Source: Fulvivirga maritima
GTDB taxonomy: Bacteria; Bacteroidota; Bacteroidia; Cytophagales; Cyclobacteriaceae
DNA length: 64,000 nt
Assembly: GCF_021389955.1 (NCBI RefSeq)
Contig: NZ_CP089980.1
Location: 3,095,001-3,159,000, forward strand
Direction: 5' to 3'
This document shows, in pieces, positions 1 through 9,964 of the stretch; the stretch's first letter is position 1, and the number at the start of each line of letters is the position of its first letter. The notes beneath the pieces were generated by a model. The model was not told the DNA's origin. It saw nothing but the letters and a program-made list of their open reading frames with translations, and did not search any database. The translations under genes were made by a program, and so were the position numbers.

Positions 1-3000
1 GCTACTTCTTTAATGGGCTTCCAATAGATGTCATATGAGTGCGGGTCTCTTATTTGGTAGATAATGCTGTTACGATAAAATTTAAAGTATTTGCCTTCTA
101 ATTCATGTCCGTTGCTAATTAATACTACAGCAGGCTCTTTTTGTTCATCTTTATGCTTAATGTACATGGCTGCATAAATCACAGAGTCAGAAAAGAATTG
201 ATCAAAATGACGGTATCTGAGCATTTCTATGGCGATCTCATTAGGCTTGAGTGCTTGCTGAACATGATGCCATTCTATGGTTTTTTCTTCTATATTGGAA
301 CTGAAGAGCTCTGATTTCTGACTTAATTCTTTTTCTAGTTGATCTACTTCGCGTGATAAGATGATGGGATCTATTTCATTTTCCATCAGTTGTTCCGTAC
401 TCATGGAAAGGGCATCAGTAAGAAGTTCTTTCTTAGAAAGCCATGAATGATAAGCAGCTTTCAGTTCAGTGTCTGTGCTGTTCATAATGCGCTCACGAAT
501 TTTTAAAGAAGAGTTGAGTAGAATGGCTTTGGTGAGTAGCGCATTGTTATAAACTTCTCCTATTATTTCAGGACTTTGATCTTTTAAATTAAAAGCTAGC
601 GTGTTATAAAATTCAAAATCAGGCCTAATGGTATTCCAGTATTTGGCTTTCTCTCTTTCGCTCAATGCAGGGAAATAGGTTTTGATGAATTTTCTGTAAT
701 TAGCTAACGCTTCTTCTATGTATTTACGGCTGGCTTTAGTGTCGCCCTCCATAAAATATACTTTGCTGAGCTTAGAGAGTACTTTTACATACTCAGGATG
801 GCTGTTATTGAAGAATTTCTCATAGAGCTTTTTTGACTTGTTATAATTTTCCTCTGCCAAATTGTACTTACCCTGATAATAATAAACATCTCCTGTGAGG
901 GTATAAATGCTGGCTGCATTAATATTATTCCTTCTTCCTACTTTACTCTCCCAGATGTTTTGAGCAATAGCTAAGGCCTGGAAAGCTTCATTATATTTTT
1001 TCTGAGCAATATTTACTTTGGCTTGCTCTGTAATGATTTTGGCATATTGAGGATTTTGATTGCCCAGTTTGGCTTCAATAATGTGCTTACTTTCTTCAAT
1101 TAAGTCAGCCACTTCGCTAAGCTGGTCTCCGTCATAAAATTTGATAATAGCCAGTTGAGCCTGTAATTGCCCCACTTTTATATGCTTGTCTCCAAATTGA
1201 GTTTTTTCAATATCTATGGCCTCTTGTATTATCTCTTCGGCTTTTTCATAATCACCTATGCTGGTGTGCACTTCCGACAGAAGCATTAATGGAGCTGTGG
1301 TTTTCGATGACTTTGCTCCAAAAATTTTAACAGCTATGTCATAAGCTTTTTTAGCGGTAGTTTCTGCTTCCGGGTATTGTCCATTGATCAGTTCTAGCTG
1401 CCCTCGACTTACCAGGGGACCAATCAGTTTTCTGGATTGAGGGCCAAATCGGCTCTCGTATTTTGAAATAAGGCCAGTGAGCATATCTTCACTTTCAGAG
1501 TATTTGCCCAGCGTAATGTACAGATCTACCATTTTTTCGGTAGCGCGGAGGTCGTTGTAATTAGCTAATGCATCAACTTTCTTTTGCCATTTTTTAGATT
1601 CAGCAAGGATGCTTTCCGTTTCATCGAACAAACCAAAAATAGCTTGTAGCTCCGCTTGCGTTTCTAGCGCGCTGACATAACTTAGTGCATGTCTTTCGTC
1701 TTTTCGGTATTCTTCTAAAATGCTTAATGCCTTATTGATATTTGTTCCTGCCTCTTCATATTCGCCGATTTCAATATTAAGCATGGCTATTTTATTTAGC
1801 TCTTCTCCATAGGCAGGGTCATTATCCTGATATTTGCTTCTGGCTGCATCTTTAGCGGTTTCTAATGTTGCTTTAGCTTTTTGATACTGATCGGTGTCTT
1901 TATAAAGCAGCGCAATATGATTGAGTATGTTTATATAATCTTTATGCCAAGGGTTGATCTGTGGTTTTACAATCGAAAAAAAGCTTTCATTATATATGGC
2001 CTCAGCTTCTTTAATTTTACTGGTGTAATCCAGATAATAGTGGGCAAGCTCTAGTTTAGCTAAGTGATATTCAGGAGATTCTTTACCATAAAGCTCTTCT
2101 TTAATGTTAAGGATGTCTCTTAAGTTAGTTTCTGCGGCAGATAAATTTTCTTCTTGCAAGGCTAGCCGATATAGGAAATCCAGAATTTCGATGGTTTTCT
2201 GGTGGGTTTTAGGCAGACTCTTGGTGTTATTGATAATAGAGGCAGCTTTAATGGCCAGATTTTGGGTTCTGTCTTTAGCTAATTTTGCATCGAACTCTAT
2301 GGCCTCCAGGTTGATGTAGTGGAGGCTTTTCTTTTTGAAATTCTTCTTAATGGCTTTTTCATACTCTTTTTTCACACTTCTGTATTTGCCTCTGTCTCCA
2401 CTAATTTGATATTGTTTCAATAAAGCCTGATAAAGGTCAAAGGCCAGGAAATGAGAGGCTTCATGTTGCTTTTTAAGGTTGTTCAAGGTTTTGTCGAAGC
2501 GCGTTTCTTTGGGCATTTTAGCTTCAAGGCCATTTTCTATTAAAAAAACACCTAACAAATACTGGTTATATACATAATGAATGTCTGCCTTTCCTAGCTC
2601 AGAGCTTATCCATGATTCTGCTTTGAGAAAGGCGCTGTCTGCACTCAGGTAATTACCTTTTTTTCTGAAAGTATTTGCTTTTAGGGTGAGTAAAGAGGCG
2701 TAATGATGTAGCCTGTGCTGAACTTCTTCATCAGATAAACGACGGGTTTTTATTTTGCCATCTTCTACAAAGGTTTCTTTATTGATATTTGAACCATCAA
2801 AACCATTAATCATGGTGTTAAGTAACTCTAGCGATTCTTCGTAATACCCCTGACCTGTAAGTGTTTTGGCTTTGGTGAGATATATATTGTCTTTTAAATA
2901 GTCATTTTCTTGTTGCGCAAGTATTGCTTCAGCGGCTTGTATGTATTGCATGGACATAACATAATGACCGTATTGAACATAAATTTTGGCTATTTCTGTC

Positions 3001-3362
3001 AGGTTAGCAGCATGCTGTATACTTGATTTTTCATTCACCTCTTCACTCAATGCAATGGCTTTATTTAAGCTTTCCTCAAAGTCTGTAAGTACGCCCTGTG
3101 TGAGGTGATAGCGAGCTTCTCTAATGTGATATTGAACGATGTAGTCGTTTTGCTGTCCTAGCTTTTTAGAGACCTTCTTCTTGAATTTTGTTAAATGTTT
3201 TACTGCTTTAGAGTAATCTCCCTTATCATAAGCGTCGTCTGCCTTGCTCAGCGCACGGTCCCATTTTTGAGCGAAAGAATGAAGCGAGAGGCAAAAAAAT
3301 GATAAAAGTAAAATGACTTTTATGGTGCCGGCAAACTTAGTATGTGAGTTTTTTAATACCAT
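1..3362 (-). CDS. Secreted TPR-repeat protein with C-terminal CHAT domain (3' end outside window)
   Basis: The reading frame stays open from an ATG at 3362 to the left edge, giving about 1,120 residues without a stop. An N-terminal hydrophobic segment ending in LHSFAQ is a signal peptide cleaved near residue 31, so the protein is exported. The body is almost entirely helical pairs with TPR spacing. The last visible stretch (about residues 1040-1120, ending YDIYWKPIKEV) matches the segment that leads into CHAT caspase-like peptidase domains in Bacteroidota TPR-CHAT proteins. The His/Cys dyad would lie outside the window, so catalytic competence cannot be judged. The gene lies 119 bp downstream of mutB on the same strand. 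Substrate and role are unknown. The TPR part is certain; the CHAT assignment rests on the pre-domain sequence. Confidence 0.8.
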   Translation of the reverse strand, partial: MVLKNSHTKFAGTIKVILLLSFFCLSLHSFAQKWDRALSKADDAYDKGDYSKAVKHLTKFKKKVSKKLGQQNDYIVQYHIREARYHLTQGVLTDFEESLNKAIALSEEVNEKSSIQHAANLTEIAKIYVQYGHYVMSMQYIQAAEAILAQQENDYLKDNIYLTKAKTLTGQGYYEESLELLNTMINGFDGSNINKETFVEDGKIKTRRLSDEEVQHRLHHYASLLTLKANTFRKKGNYLSADSAFLKAESWISSELGKADIHYVYNQYLLGVFLIENGLEAKMPKETRFDKTLNNLKKQHEASHFLAFDLYQALLKQYQISGDRGKYRSVKKEYEKAIKKNFKKKSLHYINLEAIEFDAKLAKDRTQNLAIKAASIINNTKSLPKTHQKTIEILDFLYRLALQEENLSAAETNLRDILNIKEELYGKESPEYHLAKLELAHYYLDYTSKIKEAEAIYNESFFSIVKPQINPWHKDYINILNHIALLYKDTDQYQKAKATLETAKDAARSKYQDNDPAYGEELNKIAMLNIEIGEYEEAGTNINKALSILEEYRKDERHALSYVSALETQAELQAIFGLFDETESILAESKKWQKKVDALANYNDLRATEKMVDLYITLGKYSESEDMLTGLISKYESRFGPQSRKLIGPLVSRGQLELINGQYPEAETTAKKAYDIAVKIFGAKSSKTTAPLMLLSEVHTSIGDYEKAEEIIQEAIDIEKTQFGDKHIKVGQLQAQLAIIKFYDGDQLSEVADLIEESKHIIEAKLGNQNPQYAKIITEQAKVNIAQKKYNEAFQALAIAQNIWESKVGRRNNINAASIYTLTGDVYYYQGKYNLAEENYNKSKKLYEKFFNNSHPEYVKVLSKLSKVYFMEGDTKASRKYIEEALANYRKFIKTYFPALSEREKAKYWNTIRPDFEFYNTLAFNLKDQSPEIIGEVYNNALLTKAILLNSSLKIRERIMNSTDTELKAAYHSWLSKKELLTDALSMSTEQLMENEIDPIILSREVDQLEKELSQKSELFSSNIEEKTIEWHHVQQALKPNEIAIEMLRYRHFDQFFSDSVIYAAMYIKHKDEQKEPAVVLISNGHELEGKYFKFYRNSIIYQIRDPHSYDIYWKPIKEV

Positions 3363-3481
3363 TTGTCTAGCATTTGATTCAAGTTTCTGAAGTAAAGCCT
3401 ATTCCTTTTTTAGGTCTTCAGTAAATAAATACTAGTTAATAAAAATTTAGATATTATTCTAACATTTTGTGTGTTAGCACT

Positions 3482-5611
3482 TTATTCCTCTAAAAGCTGG
3501 GTCAGTATATCTTTAGCTGCGACTGCTATTATGGTTCCCGGGCCAAAAATGCCTGATACACCGGCCTGGTAAAGAAAATCATAATCCTTAGGAGGGATTA
3601 CTCCACCGGCTATTACCATAATATCATCTCTTCCTAATGCTTTCAGTGAATCAATAAGCTGAGGGATGAGTGTTTTATGGCTTGCTGCCAGACTGGAAGC
3701 ACCTATTACATGCACATCATTTTCAGCTGCCTGACGGGCTACTTCTTCAGGTGTTTGAAATAATGGGCCAATATCAACATCAAAACCCAGGTCAGCAAAG
3801 CTGGTAGCTATGACTTTGGCTCCTCGGTCATGCCCATCTTGTCCCATTTTGGCGACCATAATACGAGGTCTGCGGCCTTCGAGCTCAGCAAACTGGTCTG
3901 AAAGGGCTTTGGCTTCTTTGAAGTTTTTATCCATATGGGCTTCTTCTGAGTATACGCCTGAAATTGATTTGATGGTGGCTTTGTGTCTTCCAAAAACCTT
4001 TTCCATGGCCTCTGAAATTTCTCCTAATGACGCTCGTTCTCGGGCAGCTACTATGGCCGCCTCTAAAAGATTGCCACTGGTTTCTTTTGCAGCTATTTTA
4101 GTAAGTAGATCAAGGGCGTGGTTTACCTTATCAGTATCTCTATTTTTCTTTAGCTCCTCTAATCGTCTGAGCTGTTGTTCTCTTACCCGGGTATTATCTA
4201 CTTCTAAAATATCAAAATCGGGTTGTTCGTCAGTTCGGTATTTGTTTACACCTACTATAATGTCTTTGTTAGAGTCAATTCTTGCTTGTTTTCTAGCCGC
4301 AGCTTCCTCTATTCGCATTTTGGGCAAGCCGCTTTCTATAGCTTTAGCCATGCCACCCAGCTCTTCTACTTCCTCTATCAGCTCCCAGGCTTTAGCGGCC
4401 AGGTCAGTGGTAAGACTTTCTACATAATAAGAGCCACCCCAGGGGTCTACTACTTTAGTAATATTGGTCTCTTTCTGTAAATAAATCTGAGTATTTCTAG
4501 CTATTTGAGCAGAAAAATCAGTGGGTAGGGCAATAGCTTCGTCCAGAGCGTTAGTATGTAAAGATTGCGTGTGTCCGAGGGCCGCGGCCATGGCTTCGGT
4601 GCAGGTACGAACCACATTATTATAAGGATCTTGCTCTGTCAGACTCCAGCCAGAGGTTTGGCAATGTGTTCTCAGTGCTAATGATTTCGGGTTTTTAGGG
4701 TTAAACTGCTTTACTAGTTTGGCCCAGAGCATTCTTCCGGCTCTCATTTTGGCTATTTCCATAAAATGATTCATGCCTATGGCCCAGAAGAAGGATAGGC
4801 GAGGTGCGAAATCATCTATGTCCATGCCAGCTTTTATACCTGTTCTAATATACTCCAATCCATCGGCCAGGGTGTAGGCCAGCTCCAGGTCAGCAGTGGC
4901 TCCCGCCTCTTGCATATGATAGCCACTGATGCTGATAGAATTAAAGCGAGGCATATTTTTGGAAGTGTATTCAAAGATATCAGCAATGATTTTCATGGAA
5001 GGAGCCGGTGGGTATATATAGGTGTTCCTTACCATAAATTCTTTTAAAATGTCGTTTTGAATGGTGCCACTGAGTTGTTCAGGCTTCACTCCCTGCTCTT
5101 CTGCTGCAGCTATATAAAATGCCATGATGGGTATTACTGCGCCGTTCATGGTCATGGAAACGGACATTTTATCTAATGGAATCTCATCGAAGAGCACTTT
5201 CATGTCAAGGATGGAGTCAATAGCAACTCCAGCTTTGCCTACATCACCAGCCACTCGCGGGTGGTCAGAATCATAGCCTCGATGTGTAGCCAGGTCAAAG
5301 GCCACTGAAAGGCCTTTTTGTCCGGCAGCCAGGTTTCTTTTATAAAAGGCGTTTGATTCCTCCGCGGTAGAGAACCCAGCATACTGACGAATGGTCCACG
5401 GCCTGCCAGCATACATGGTGCTGTAGGGGCCTCTCAGGTAGGGCGGTAATCCTGCTGAGAAACTGGTGTGGTTCAGTTTCTTAAAATCCTTTTCAGTATA
5501 AGCAGGGTGTATATTGATTTTTTCAGCTGAGAGCCAAGGTTTCGCTGTGTCTGTTGGCTTAGGATCAGGCTGAAATTGATTGTAGTTTATCTTGCTGAAG
5601 TCTGGTTTCAT
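3482..5611 (-). CDS. mutB: Methylmalonyl-CoA mutase, large (catalytic) subunit
   Basis: This 709-residue protein interconverts (R)-methylmalonyl-CoA and succinyl-CoA using adenosylcobalamin. The N-terminal TIM barrel holds the CoA-binding region ([23 protein letters not shown]). The C-terminal B12-binding Rossmann domain carries the base-off motif GQDGHDRG, with the cobalt-ligating His near residue 594, and a later GASSLAASH loop. Length matches the usual 700-720 residues. It follows mutA after 11 bp and is surely cotranscribed with it. The route allows propionate and odd-chain or branched-chain degradation, or the reverse flow from succinate to propionyl units. A weak 6-bp-stem hairpin (3459-3477) follows the stop. 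Confidence 0.97.
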   Translation of the reverse strand: MKPDFSKINYNQFQPDPKPTDTAKPWLSAEKINIHPAYTEKDFKKLNHTSFSAGLPPYLRGPYSTMYAGRPWTIRQYAGFSTAEESNAFYKRNLAAGQKGLSVAFDLATHRGYDSDHPRVAGDVGKAGVAIDSILDMKVLFDEIPLDKMSVSMTMNGAVIPIMAFYIAAAEEQGVKPEQLSGTIQNDILKEFMVRNTYIYPPAPSMKIIADIFEYTSKNMPRFNSISISGYHMQEAGATADLELAYTLADGLEYIRTGIKAGMDIDDFAPRLSFFWAIGMNHFMEIAKMRAGRMLWAKLVKQFNPKNPKSLALRTHCQTSGWSLTEQDPYNNVVRTCTEAMAAALGHTQSLHTNALDEAIALPTDFSAQIARNTQIYLQKETNITKVVDPWGGSYYVESLTTDLAAKAWELIEEVEELGGMAKAIESGLPKMRIEEAAARKQARIDSNKDIIVGVNKYRTDEQPDFDILEVDNTRVREQQLRRLEELKKNRDTDKVNHALDLLTKIAAKETSGNLLEAAIVAARERASLGEISEAMEKVFGRHKATIKSISGVYSEEAHMDKNFKEAKALSDQFAELEGRRPRIMVAKMGQDGHDRGAKVIATSFADLGFDVDIGPLFQTPEEVARQAAENDVHVIGASSLAASHKTLIPQLIDSLKALGRDDIMVIAGGVIPPKDYDFLYQAGVSGIFGPGTIIAVAAKDILTQLLEE

Positions 5612-5622
5612 GAGGTAGTAGT

Positions 5623-6738
5623 TTAGATGACGTTCTGAAATTTTTTCCAGGCAACCTGGCTCATCTGGTCTATCATGTTTTCAAGGTAATAGGTGCCGGC
5701 CACAGGATCATTAGTAGTGTTTAAGTAGGCTTCTTCCTGTAAAATGGTGGAGGTATTTAGGGCTATTCTTTTTAATAGAGCGCTTTCAGGATCTGAAGGG
5801 GATAAAAGTAAGCCGTTGCATCCTCCAATAATAGCAGCCATAGCGGAGGTAGTAGTCTTTAACAGATTGCTTTGAGGTTCGTAGTTTTTCGTAATCCAGG
5901 GAGGAGAGGAGCCTAGCAAGTATAAGTCTTCCGGTAAAAAATGCTTGCATCCATAGGCCGAAGCTATTTGGTAGGTCAGCCTCCGTATGGTTTGAACTCT
6001 AGCTATTTCTTCAAAATATTTTGTCCCAAGCGGTATATTGAAAAACAGTTTTATGAAGACATTTTCAATGCTATCATATTTAATATTTTCAATAATCTCT
6101 ATAAGTTGAAGTAAGGCCTGTGCTATGGAGTCAGTATAAGTAAGCTGTGCATCAACTTTTATTTCTAAGGTATGCAGATTATTTAATGGATAGTCAGCTA
6201 GTTTATCAGCCTGTAGTCTTTTATTGTTATTAAGAATTATTCCTCTGATTTCCGAAGGATTGTATTTGTTTTTGTCTATAAATCTTACATAGTTATCCAG
6301 GTGCTTTTCAGCGTGTTCAGTAATGCTGAAGGATATGCTATATTTAGTAGCGTTTATACCTTCAAGTAGACACTCAAAGTCAACATCCTCAATGTTTTGA
6401 AGGTTAAATATTAGTCCCGTAGCTCCCTGATTAATAGCTTCTATGCCTTGCTTATTAGCCGCCTGGGTAGTACTGCTGTTTATGAGTTGGAAGTTGTCCC
6501 ATTTTCGGGCCGGAGCCTCGAGTTGGTTTGTCTTAAAAAGGCGATTGTCAAAATTGTTTTTTTTGAAGCTGATATCAGAAGAATCGTAGTAGGGAAGCAT
6601 AGTAAGGTCAGGTTCCGGATGCCAGGAGAATTTTGAGAAAACATCTTCACCTTTTAGCTGTTCCTTGGTTATATTAATCCATTCAACTTTAGAATGGGGT
6701 TCAAAATCTTTAAATAGCTCCTTATGTCGATTACTCAT
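5623..6738 (-). CDS. mutA: Methylmalonyl-CoA mutase, small subunit (short form)
   Basis: This 371-residue homologue of the mutase barrel domain is the structural partner of MutB. It aligns with the catalytic subunit in the barrel (for example [12 protein letters not shown] near the C-terminus, matching [12 protein letters not shown] of MutB). It ends directly after the barrel: the C-terminal cobalamin-binding domain and its DxHxxG motif are absent. Classical small subunits such as that of Propionibacterium are over 600 residues, so this is a trimmed form. The ATG at 6738 is abutted by one arm of an inverted repeat. It is first in the mutA-mutB operon and divergent from dnaA. Confidence 0.93.
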   Translation of the reverse strand: MSNRHKELFKDFEPHSKVEWINITKEQLKGEDVFSKFSWHPEPDLTMLPYYDSSDISFKKNNFDNRLFKTNQLEAPARKWDNFQLINSSTTQAANKQGIEAINQGATGLIFNLQNIEDVDFECLLEGINATKYSISFSITEHAEKHLDNYVRFIDKNKYNPSEIRGIILNNNKRLQADKLADYPLNNLHTLEIKVDAQLTYTDSIAQALLQLIEIIENIKYDSIENVFIKLFFNIPLGTKYFEEIARVQTIRRLTYQIASAYGCKHFLPEDLYLLGSSPPWITKNYEPQSNLLKTTTSAMAAIIGGCNGLLLSPSDPESALLKRIALNTSTILQEEAYLNTTNDPVAGTYYLENMIDQMSQVAWKKFQNVI

Positions 6739-6818
6739 AATTTGGTATGTAAGGTTCCTTAGTAAAGTTAGCTGTTTTTAATTAACTTAACTCAGTATGT
6801 AGGTTAACATACCAAATT
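6739..6818. promoter_or_regulatory. Inverted repeat upstream of mutA (candidate operator)
   Basis: The 12-mer AATTTGGTATGT (6739-6750) recurs as its exact reverse complement at 6807-6818. A third half-site, AGTATGT (6794-6800), forms with the distal arm a nested dyad, GTATGT-N6-ACATAC. The proximal arm touches the mutA start codon, so protein binding or RNA pairing here could affect mutA expression. The spacing and repeated half-sites suggest a repressor or activator site. The regulator is not identifiable from the sequence. Confidence 0.45.
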
Positions 6819-7007
6819 GTAAAAAAATGTGTTATAATATATATAATATAATATACGGCTTTCGTAAGGAGATAAAATGAGAAGTGAAAATTCTTTCCAA
6901 ATAGACTGCAAGGTCTCTTTTAAGTTCGTGATTTTTTTCTCAATTTTGTTACCCTTTTCTCCAGCAGGAGAAATTTTGAACCATTCTACTTATTAGATAA
7001 ATAATAC

Positions 7008-8432
7008 ATGCACACAGATTGTGAAACAGTATGGGAAGATTGCCTGCGGGTGATCAAAGATAATGTGGCGGAGCAGAGTTTTAACACTTGGTTCAAGCCT
7101 ATATCTCCATTGAAGTGTTCCGATGATGTGCTTACAATACAGGTGCCTAGTCAGTTTTTTTATGAGTGGCTGGAAGAGCACTATGTGCATGTGTTAAAGA
7201 AGGCTATTACCTCAGTAATGGGGCCTAACGCCAGGCTGGAATATTCTGTGATAGTGGATAGGGGAAATAGCAAAAGCTCTCCTCTTTCAGTAAATCTGCC
7301 TAATAGGAATACTTCTAAAAACACTAACTTCAATGGCCATTCGCCAAAGGAAGATTATGTATCGCCTTTTCAACTAAAATCGGTAGATTCTCTATACCAG
7401 CAATCGCAATTAAATCCGAATAATACCTTTGATTCTTACATAGAAGGAGACTGCAACCGCCTGGCTCGATCAGCTGGGTTTGCGGTAGCTCAAAAGCCAG
7501 GGGTAACATCTTTTAACCCTTTAATGCTCTATGGTGGAGTAGGACTAGGGAAGACTCATTTGGTGCAAGCCATAGGTAATGAGATAAAGAATAACAGGAT
7601 GAATAGCTTTGTGCTGTATGTCTCATCTGAAAAATTCACCAATCAGTTTATAGATGCTCTTAAGAATAATAAAATTCAGGAGTTTCAGAACTACTATATG
7701 CAGGTGGATATTTTGATAATAGATGATGTTCAGTTCTTAGCTGGTAAGGAAAGAACACAAGAGATATTCTTCCATATTTTCAATCATTTGCACCAGGCGG
7801 GTAAGCAAATAGTTATGACTAGTGATTGCCCTCCGAGAGACCTTAAAGGGCTTCAGGAAAGACTTCTTAGTAGGTTTAAGTGGGGCTTAACTGCTGATTT
7901 ACAGCAACCTGATTATGAAACCAGGGTGGCTATCATACAGCGTAAAATGCAGTCTGATGGTATTTACATTCCTGATAATGTGGTGGAATACCTGGCTTAT
8001 AGCGTAGATACTAATATTCGTGAGCTGGAAGGGGTGCTTATTTCATTAATAGCGCATGCCTCTTTAAATAGAGTGGATATTGACCTTGAGCTTGCCAAGC
8101 AAACCCTTAAGAATATCGTTCATGATATTGAAACTGAAGTAGGCATAGACTACATTCAGAAAACGGTGAGTGAGTACTTTAAGGTAGATGTAGATTCCTT
8201 AAAAGATAAAATCAGGAAAAAGGAAATAGTTATTGCCAGACAGGTAGCTATGTATTTTTCTAAAGAATACACTAATCATTCGCTGAAATCAATTGGGTAT
8301 CATTTTGGAGGTCGTGACCATAGTACGGTGATTCACGCAGTACAGTCGGTTAATGATATGATGGATACCAATGCTACTTTCAAATCTCAGGTAGAAGAGC
8401 TTCGTAAAAAGCTCAAGATGCGCTCTGTTTAA
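7008..8432 (+). CDS. dnaA: Chromosomal replication initiator protein DnaA
   Basis: This 474-residue AAA+ initiator melts oriC by binding DnaA boxes. Domain I (residues 1-75, FNTWFKPISPL) is followed by a variable linker. Then come AAA+ Walker A GGVGLGKTH (about residues 174-182), Walker B LIIDDVQFL, sensor motifs, and the C-terminal DNA-binding signature GGRDHSTVIHAV. Length is typical. Its 3' end overlaps the convergent MocR gene by 20 bp. No clear TTATCCACA boxes were found in the 269 bp upstream, so the origin is not evident here. An AT-only tract lies at about 6832-6855. Confidence 0.98.
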   Translation: MHTDCETVWEDCLRVIKDNVAEQSFNTWFKPISPLKCSDDVLTIQVPSQFFYEWLEEHYVHVLKKAITSVMGPNARLEYSVIVDRGNSKSSPLSVNLPNRNTSKNTNFNGHSPKEDYVSPFQLKSVDSLYQQSQLNPNNTFDSYIEGDCNRLARSAGFAVAQKPGVTSFNPLMLYGGVGLGKTHLVQAIGNEIKNNRMNSFVLYVSSEKFTNQFIDALKNNKIQEFQNYYMQVDILIIDDVQFLAGKERTQEIFFHIFNHLHQAGKQIVMTSDCPPRDLKGLQERLLSRFKWGLTADLQQPDYETRVAIIQRKMQSDGIYIPDNVVEYLAYSVDTNIRELEGVLISLIAHASLNRVDIDLELAKQTLKNIVHDIETEVGIDYIQKTVSEYFKVDVDSLKDKIRKKEIVIARQVAMYFSKEYTNHSLKSIGYHFGGRDHSTVIHAVQSVNDMMDTNATFKSQVEELRKKLKMRSV

Positions 8433-9876
8433 TTATTTCGGATAACTTCGTTATGGCTGTTTCGGCTTCGTTATAGTTTAGAGAAGCAAAACCCAATCTC
8501 ATTGCATTGTATTTTATAATATGCTGCTTGTCTACATTTACAGATAGGCCATGATTATGAGCGCTGTTTAATGCTTGCTTCAGAGGAATTTCTTTGTTAA
8601 AAGTGGTCCAAATGGCCATGCCTCCTTCAGGAGTAGTGAAGTGAGTGTAATCACCTAAATGCAGCTTTAGTAGTTTACAGAAATGATCTCTCCGTCCTTT
8701 GTACTCTTTTACGGTCTTTTTTAAATGCCTGTTCAATTCACCAGAAATAATGCTTTCTGCTATTACTCTTTCTATTACCGGATCACCCTGACGGTCCACT
8801 ATTCTTCTTATTTTAGAAAGCTCATCAATAAATTCAGGGTGCGCAGTAATGTACCCGACCCTGATAGATGGAGCAAATATTTTGCTAAATGACCCAATGT
8901 ACGCCACATGAGCCTTATGGTTTAAGCTGGCTAGTGGTAATAAAGGACTGCTGCTGTAATGGAAATCATAATCGTAGTCATCTTCTATAACTGTGAAATT
9001 GTATTTTAAAGATAGTTCAAGGAGTTTGATTCTGCGGTGGTTAGAGAGCGTGACGGTAGTAGGGAAATGATGATGAGGAGTAATGTATACCAGTTTTACC
9101 TGATTCTTTTTGCAAAATGCTTCTAGTTCATCGGTATTAAGGCCTTCTTTATCTACTGTTATCCTGTGAATTTTAGCTCCGGTGTATTGAATGGTCCAGT
9201 CTGCAGCATCATAACTGGAGTCTCCTACTATCGCATAGTCCGAAGGCTTTAGGGTGGCGGAAGCTATGAGAAAGATTCCCATTTGGCTGCCCCGTGTGAT
9301 TAAAATATGGTCTGGGGTAATATTCATTCCTCGGGTCTCAGCCAGGTAGCGGGCAAGCTCTTTCCTTAAGGTTTCATCACCTTTAACGTCATTATATTTC
9401 AATAATAGCTTCCCGTATTTTGATTTACTAAAAGACTTACACTCTTTATATATCCAGTCGATCGGTGCTAATCTATGGTCTGGTGAGCCATCATTAATCT
9501 CAAGCGTATTTATTGCTTGTGGGGAATATGGTGGTATGAAATTGAAGTTATTATAAACAGGATTGCCGCTGGTGTCTTCAGTTGTATTTGTCTCCTGTAA
9601 TGGTTTTGGACTAATAATAGGTAAATTCTCACTTACAAAAGTGCCTTTAGATGGCATGCTATACAGCCAGCCTTGCGCGGTAAGTTCATCATAAGCCTGT
9701 ATAACCGTTTTTCTGTTGATTTCTAAAAGATCGGACATTCCTCGGCTGCCGGGTATTTTATGTCCTTTGGCTAGTTTCCCAGAAGAAATAAGCCTTATGA
9801 TATTATTGGCTATTTGCAAATAAATAGGAGAGCTGCTCGTTTCACTAATTGCTAATGTTGATTTCCACGGGAACAT
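8413..9876 (-). CDS. MocR-family transcriptional regulator (GntR wHTH fused to aminotransferase-like PLP domain)
   Basis: This 487-residue fusion protein has an N-terminal winged helix of GntR type (residues about 10-80, with NRKTVIQAYDELTAQGWL and the wing SKGTFVSE). A fold-type I aminotransferase-like domain follows, with the PLP Schiff-base lysine in YIGSFSKIFAPSIRVG near residue 332. MocR/PdxR proteins use PLP as an effector and commonly control vitamin B6 or amino-acid genes. It is divergent from a pyridoxamine-phosphate-oxidase-like gene 88 bp away, and a palindrome lies between them, so that neighbour is the likely target. It overlaps dnaA tail-to-tail by 20 bp. The exact regulon is inferred. 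Confidence 0.93.
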   Translation of the reverse strand: MFPWKSTLAISETSSSPIYLQIANNIIRLISSGKLAKGHKIPGSRGMSDLLEINRKTVIQAYDELTAQGWLYSMPSKGTFVSENLPIISPKPLQETNTTEDTSGNPVYNNFNFIPPYSPQAINTLEINDGSPDHRLAPIDWIYKECKSFSKSKYGKLLLKYNDVKGDETLRKELARYLAETRGMNITPDHILITRGSQMGIFLIASATLKPSDYAIVGDSSYDAADWTIQYTGAKIHRITVDKEGLNTDELEAFCKKNQVKLVYITPHHHFPTTVTLSNHRRIKLLELSLKYNFTVIEDDYDYDFHYSSSPLLPLASLNHKAHVAYIGSFSKIFAPSIRVGYITAHPEFIDELSKIRRIVDRQGDPVIERVIAESIISGELNRHLKKTVKEYKGRRDHFCKLLKLHLGDYTHFTTPEGGMAIWTTFNKEIPLKQALNSAHNHGLSVNVDKQHIIKYNAMRLGFASLNYNEAETAITKLSEIIKQSAS

Positions 9877-9922
9877 ACCGGACCATCTGTTAATTTGTAA
9901 TTGGCTCCTTAAGGTAGTCCAC

Positions 9923-9954
9923 TTTTTGGTTTATTTTGACAAATAATCCAAAAA
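9923..9954. promoter_or_regulatory. Palindrome between MocR regulator and FMN-binding protein gene
   Basis: Two 14-bp arms (TTTTTGGTTTATTT at 9923-9936 and AAATAATCCAAAAA at 9941-9954) are reverse complements with one mismatch and a 4-bp centre TGAC. The dyad sits 11-42 bp before the start at 9965, where promoter elements of that gene are expected. It is a good candidate operator for the divergent MocR protein. Binding is inferred from position and symmetry. Confidence 0.55.
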
Positions 9955-9964
9955 TTAATGAAAC

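Noticed and set aside
3810-4427. 205-codon open frame on the plus strand
   Set aside because: It is antisense to mutB, whose motifs are certain; composition is Ser-rich shadow sequence with no domain.
6739-7007. Possible oriC next to dnaA, with an AT-only tract at about 6832-6855
   Set aside because: No TTATCCACA-type DnaA boxes were found on either strand in the gap or just after dnaA, and dnaA is often not adjacent to the origin in this phylum.
6739-7007. Cobalamin riboswitch upstream of the B12-dependent mutase
   Set aside because: No B12-box-like conserved sequence or multi-stem fold was recognised, and the only structure is the inverted repeat reported above.
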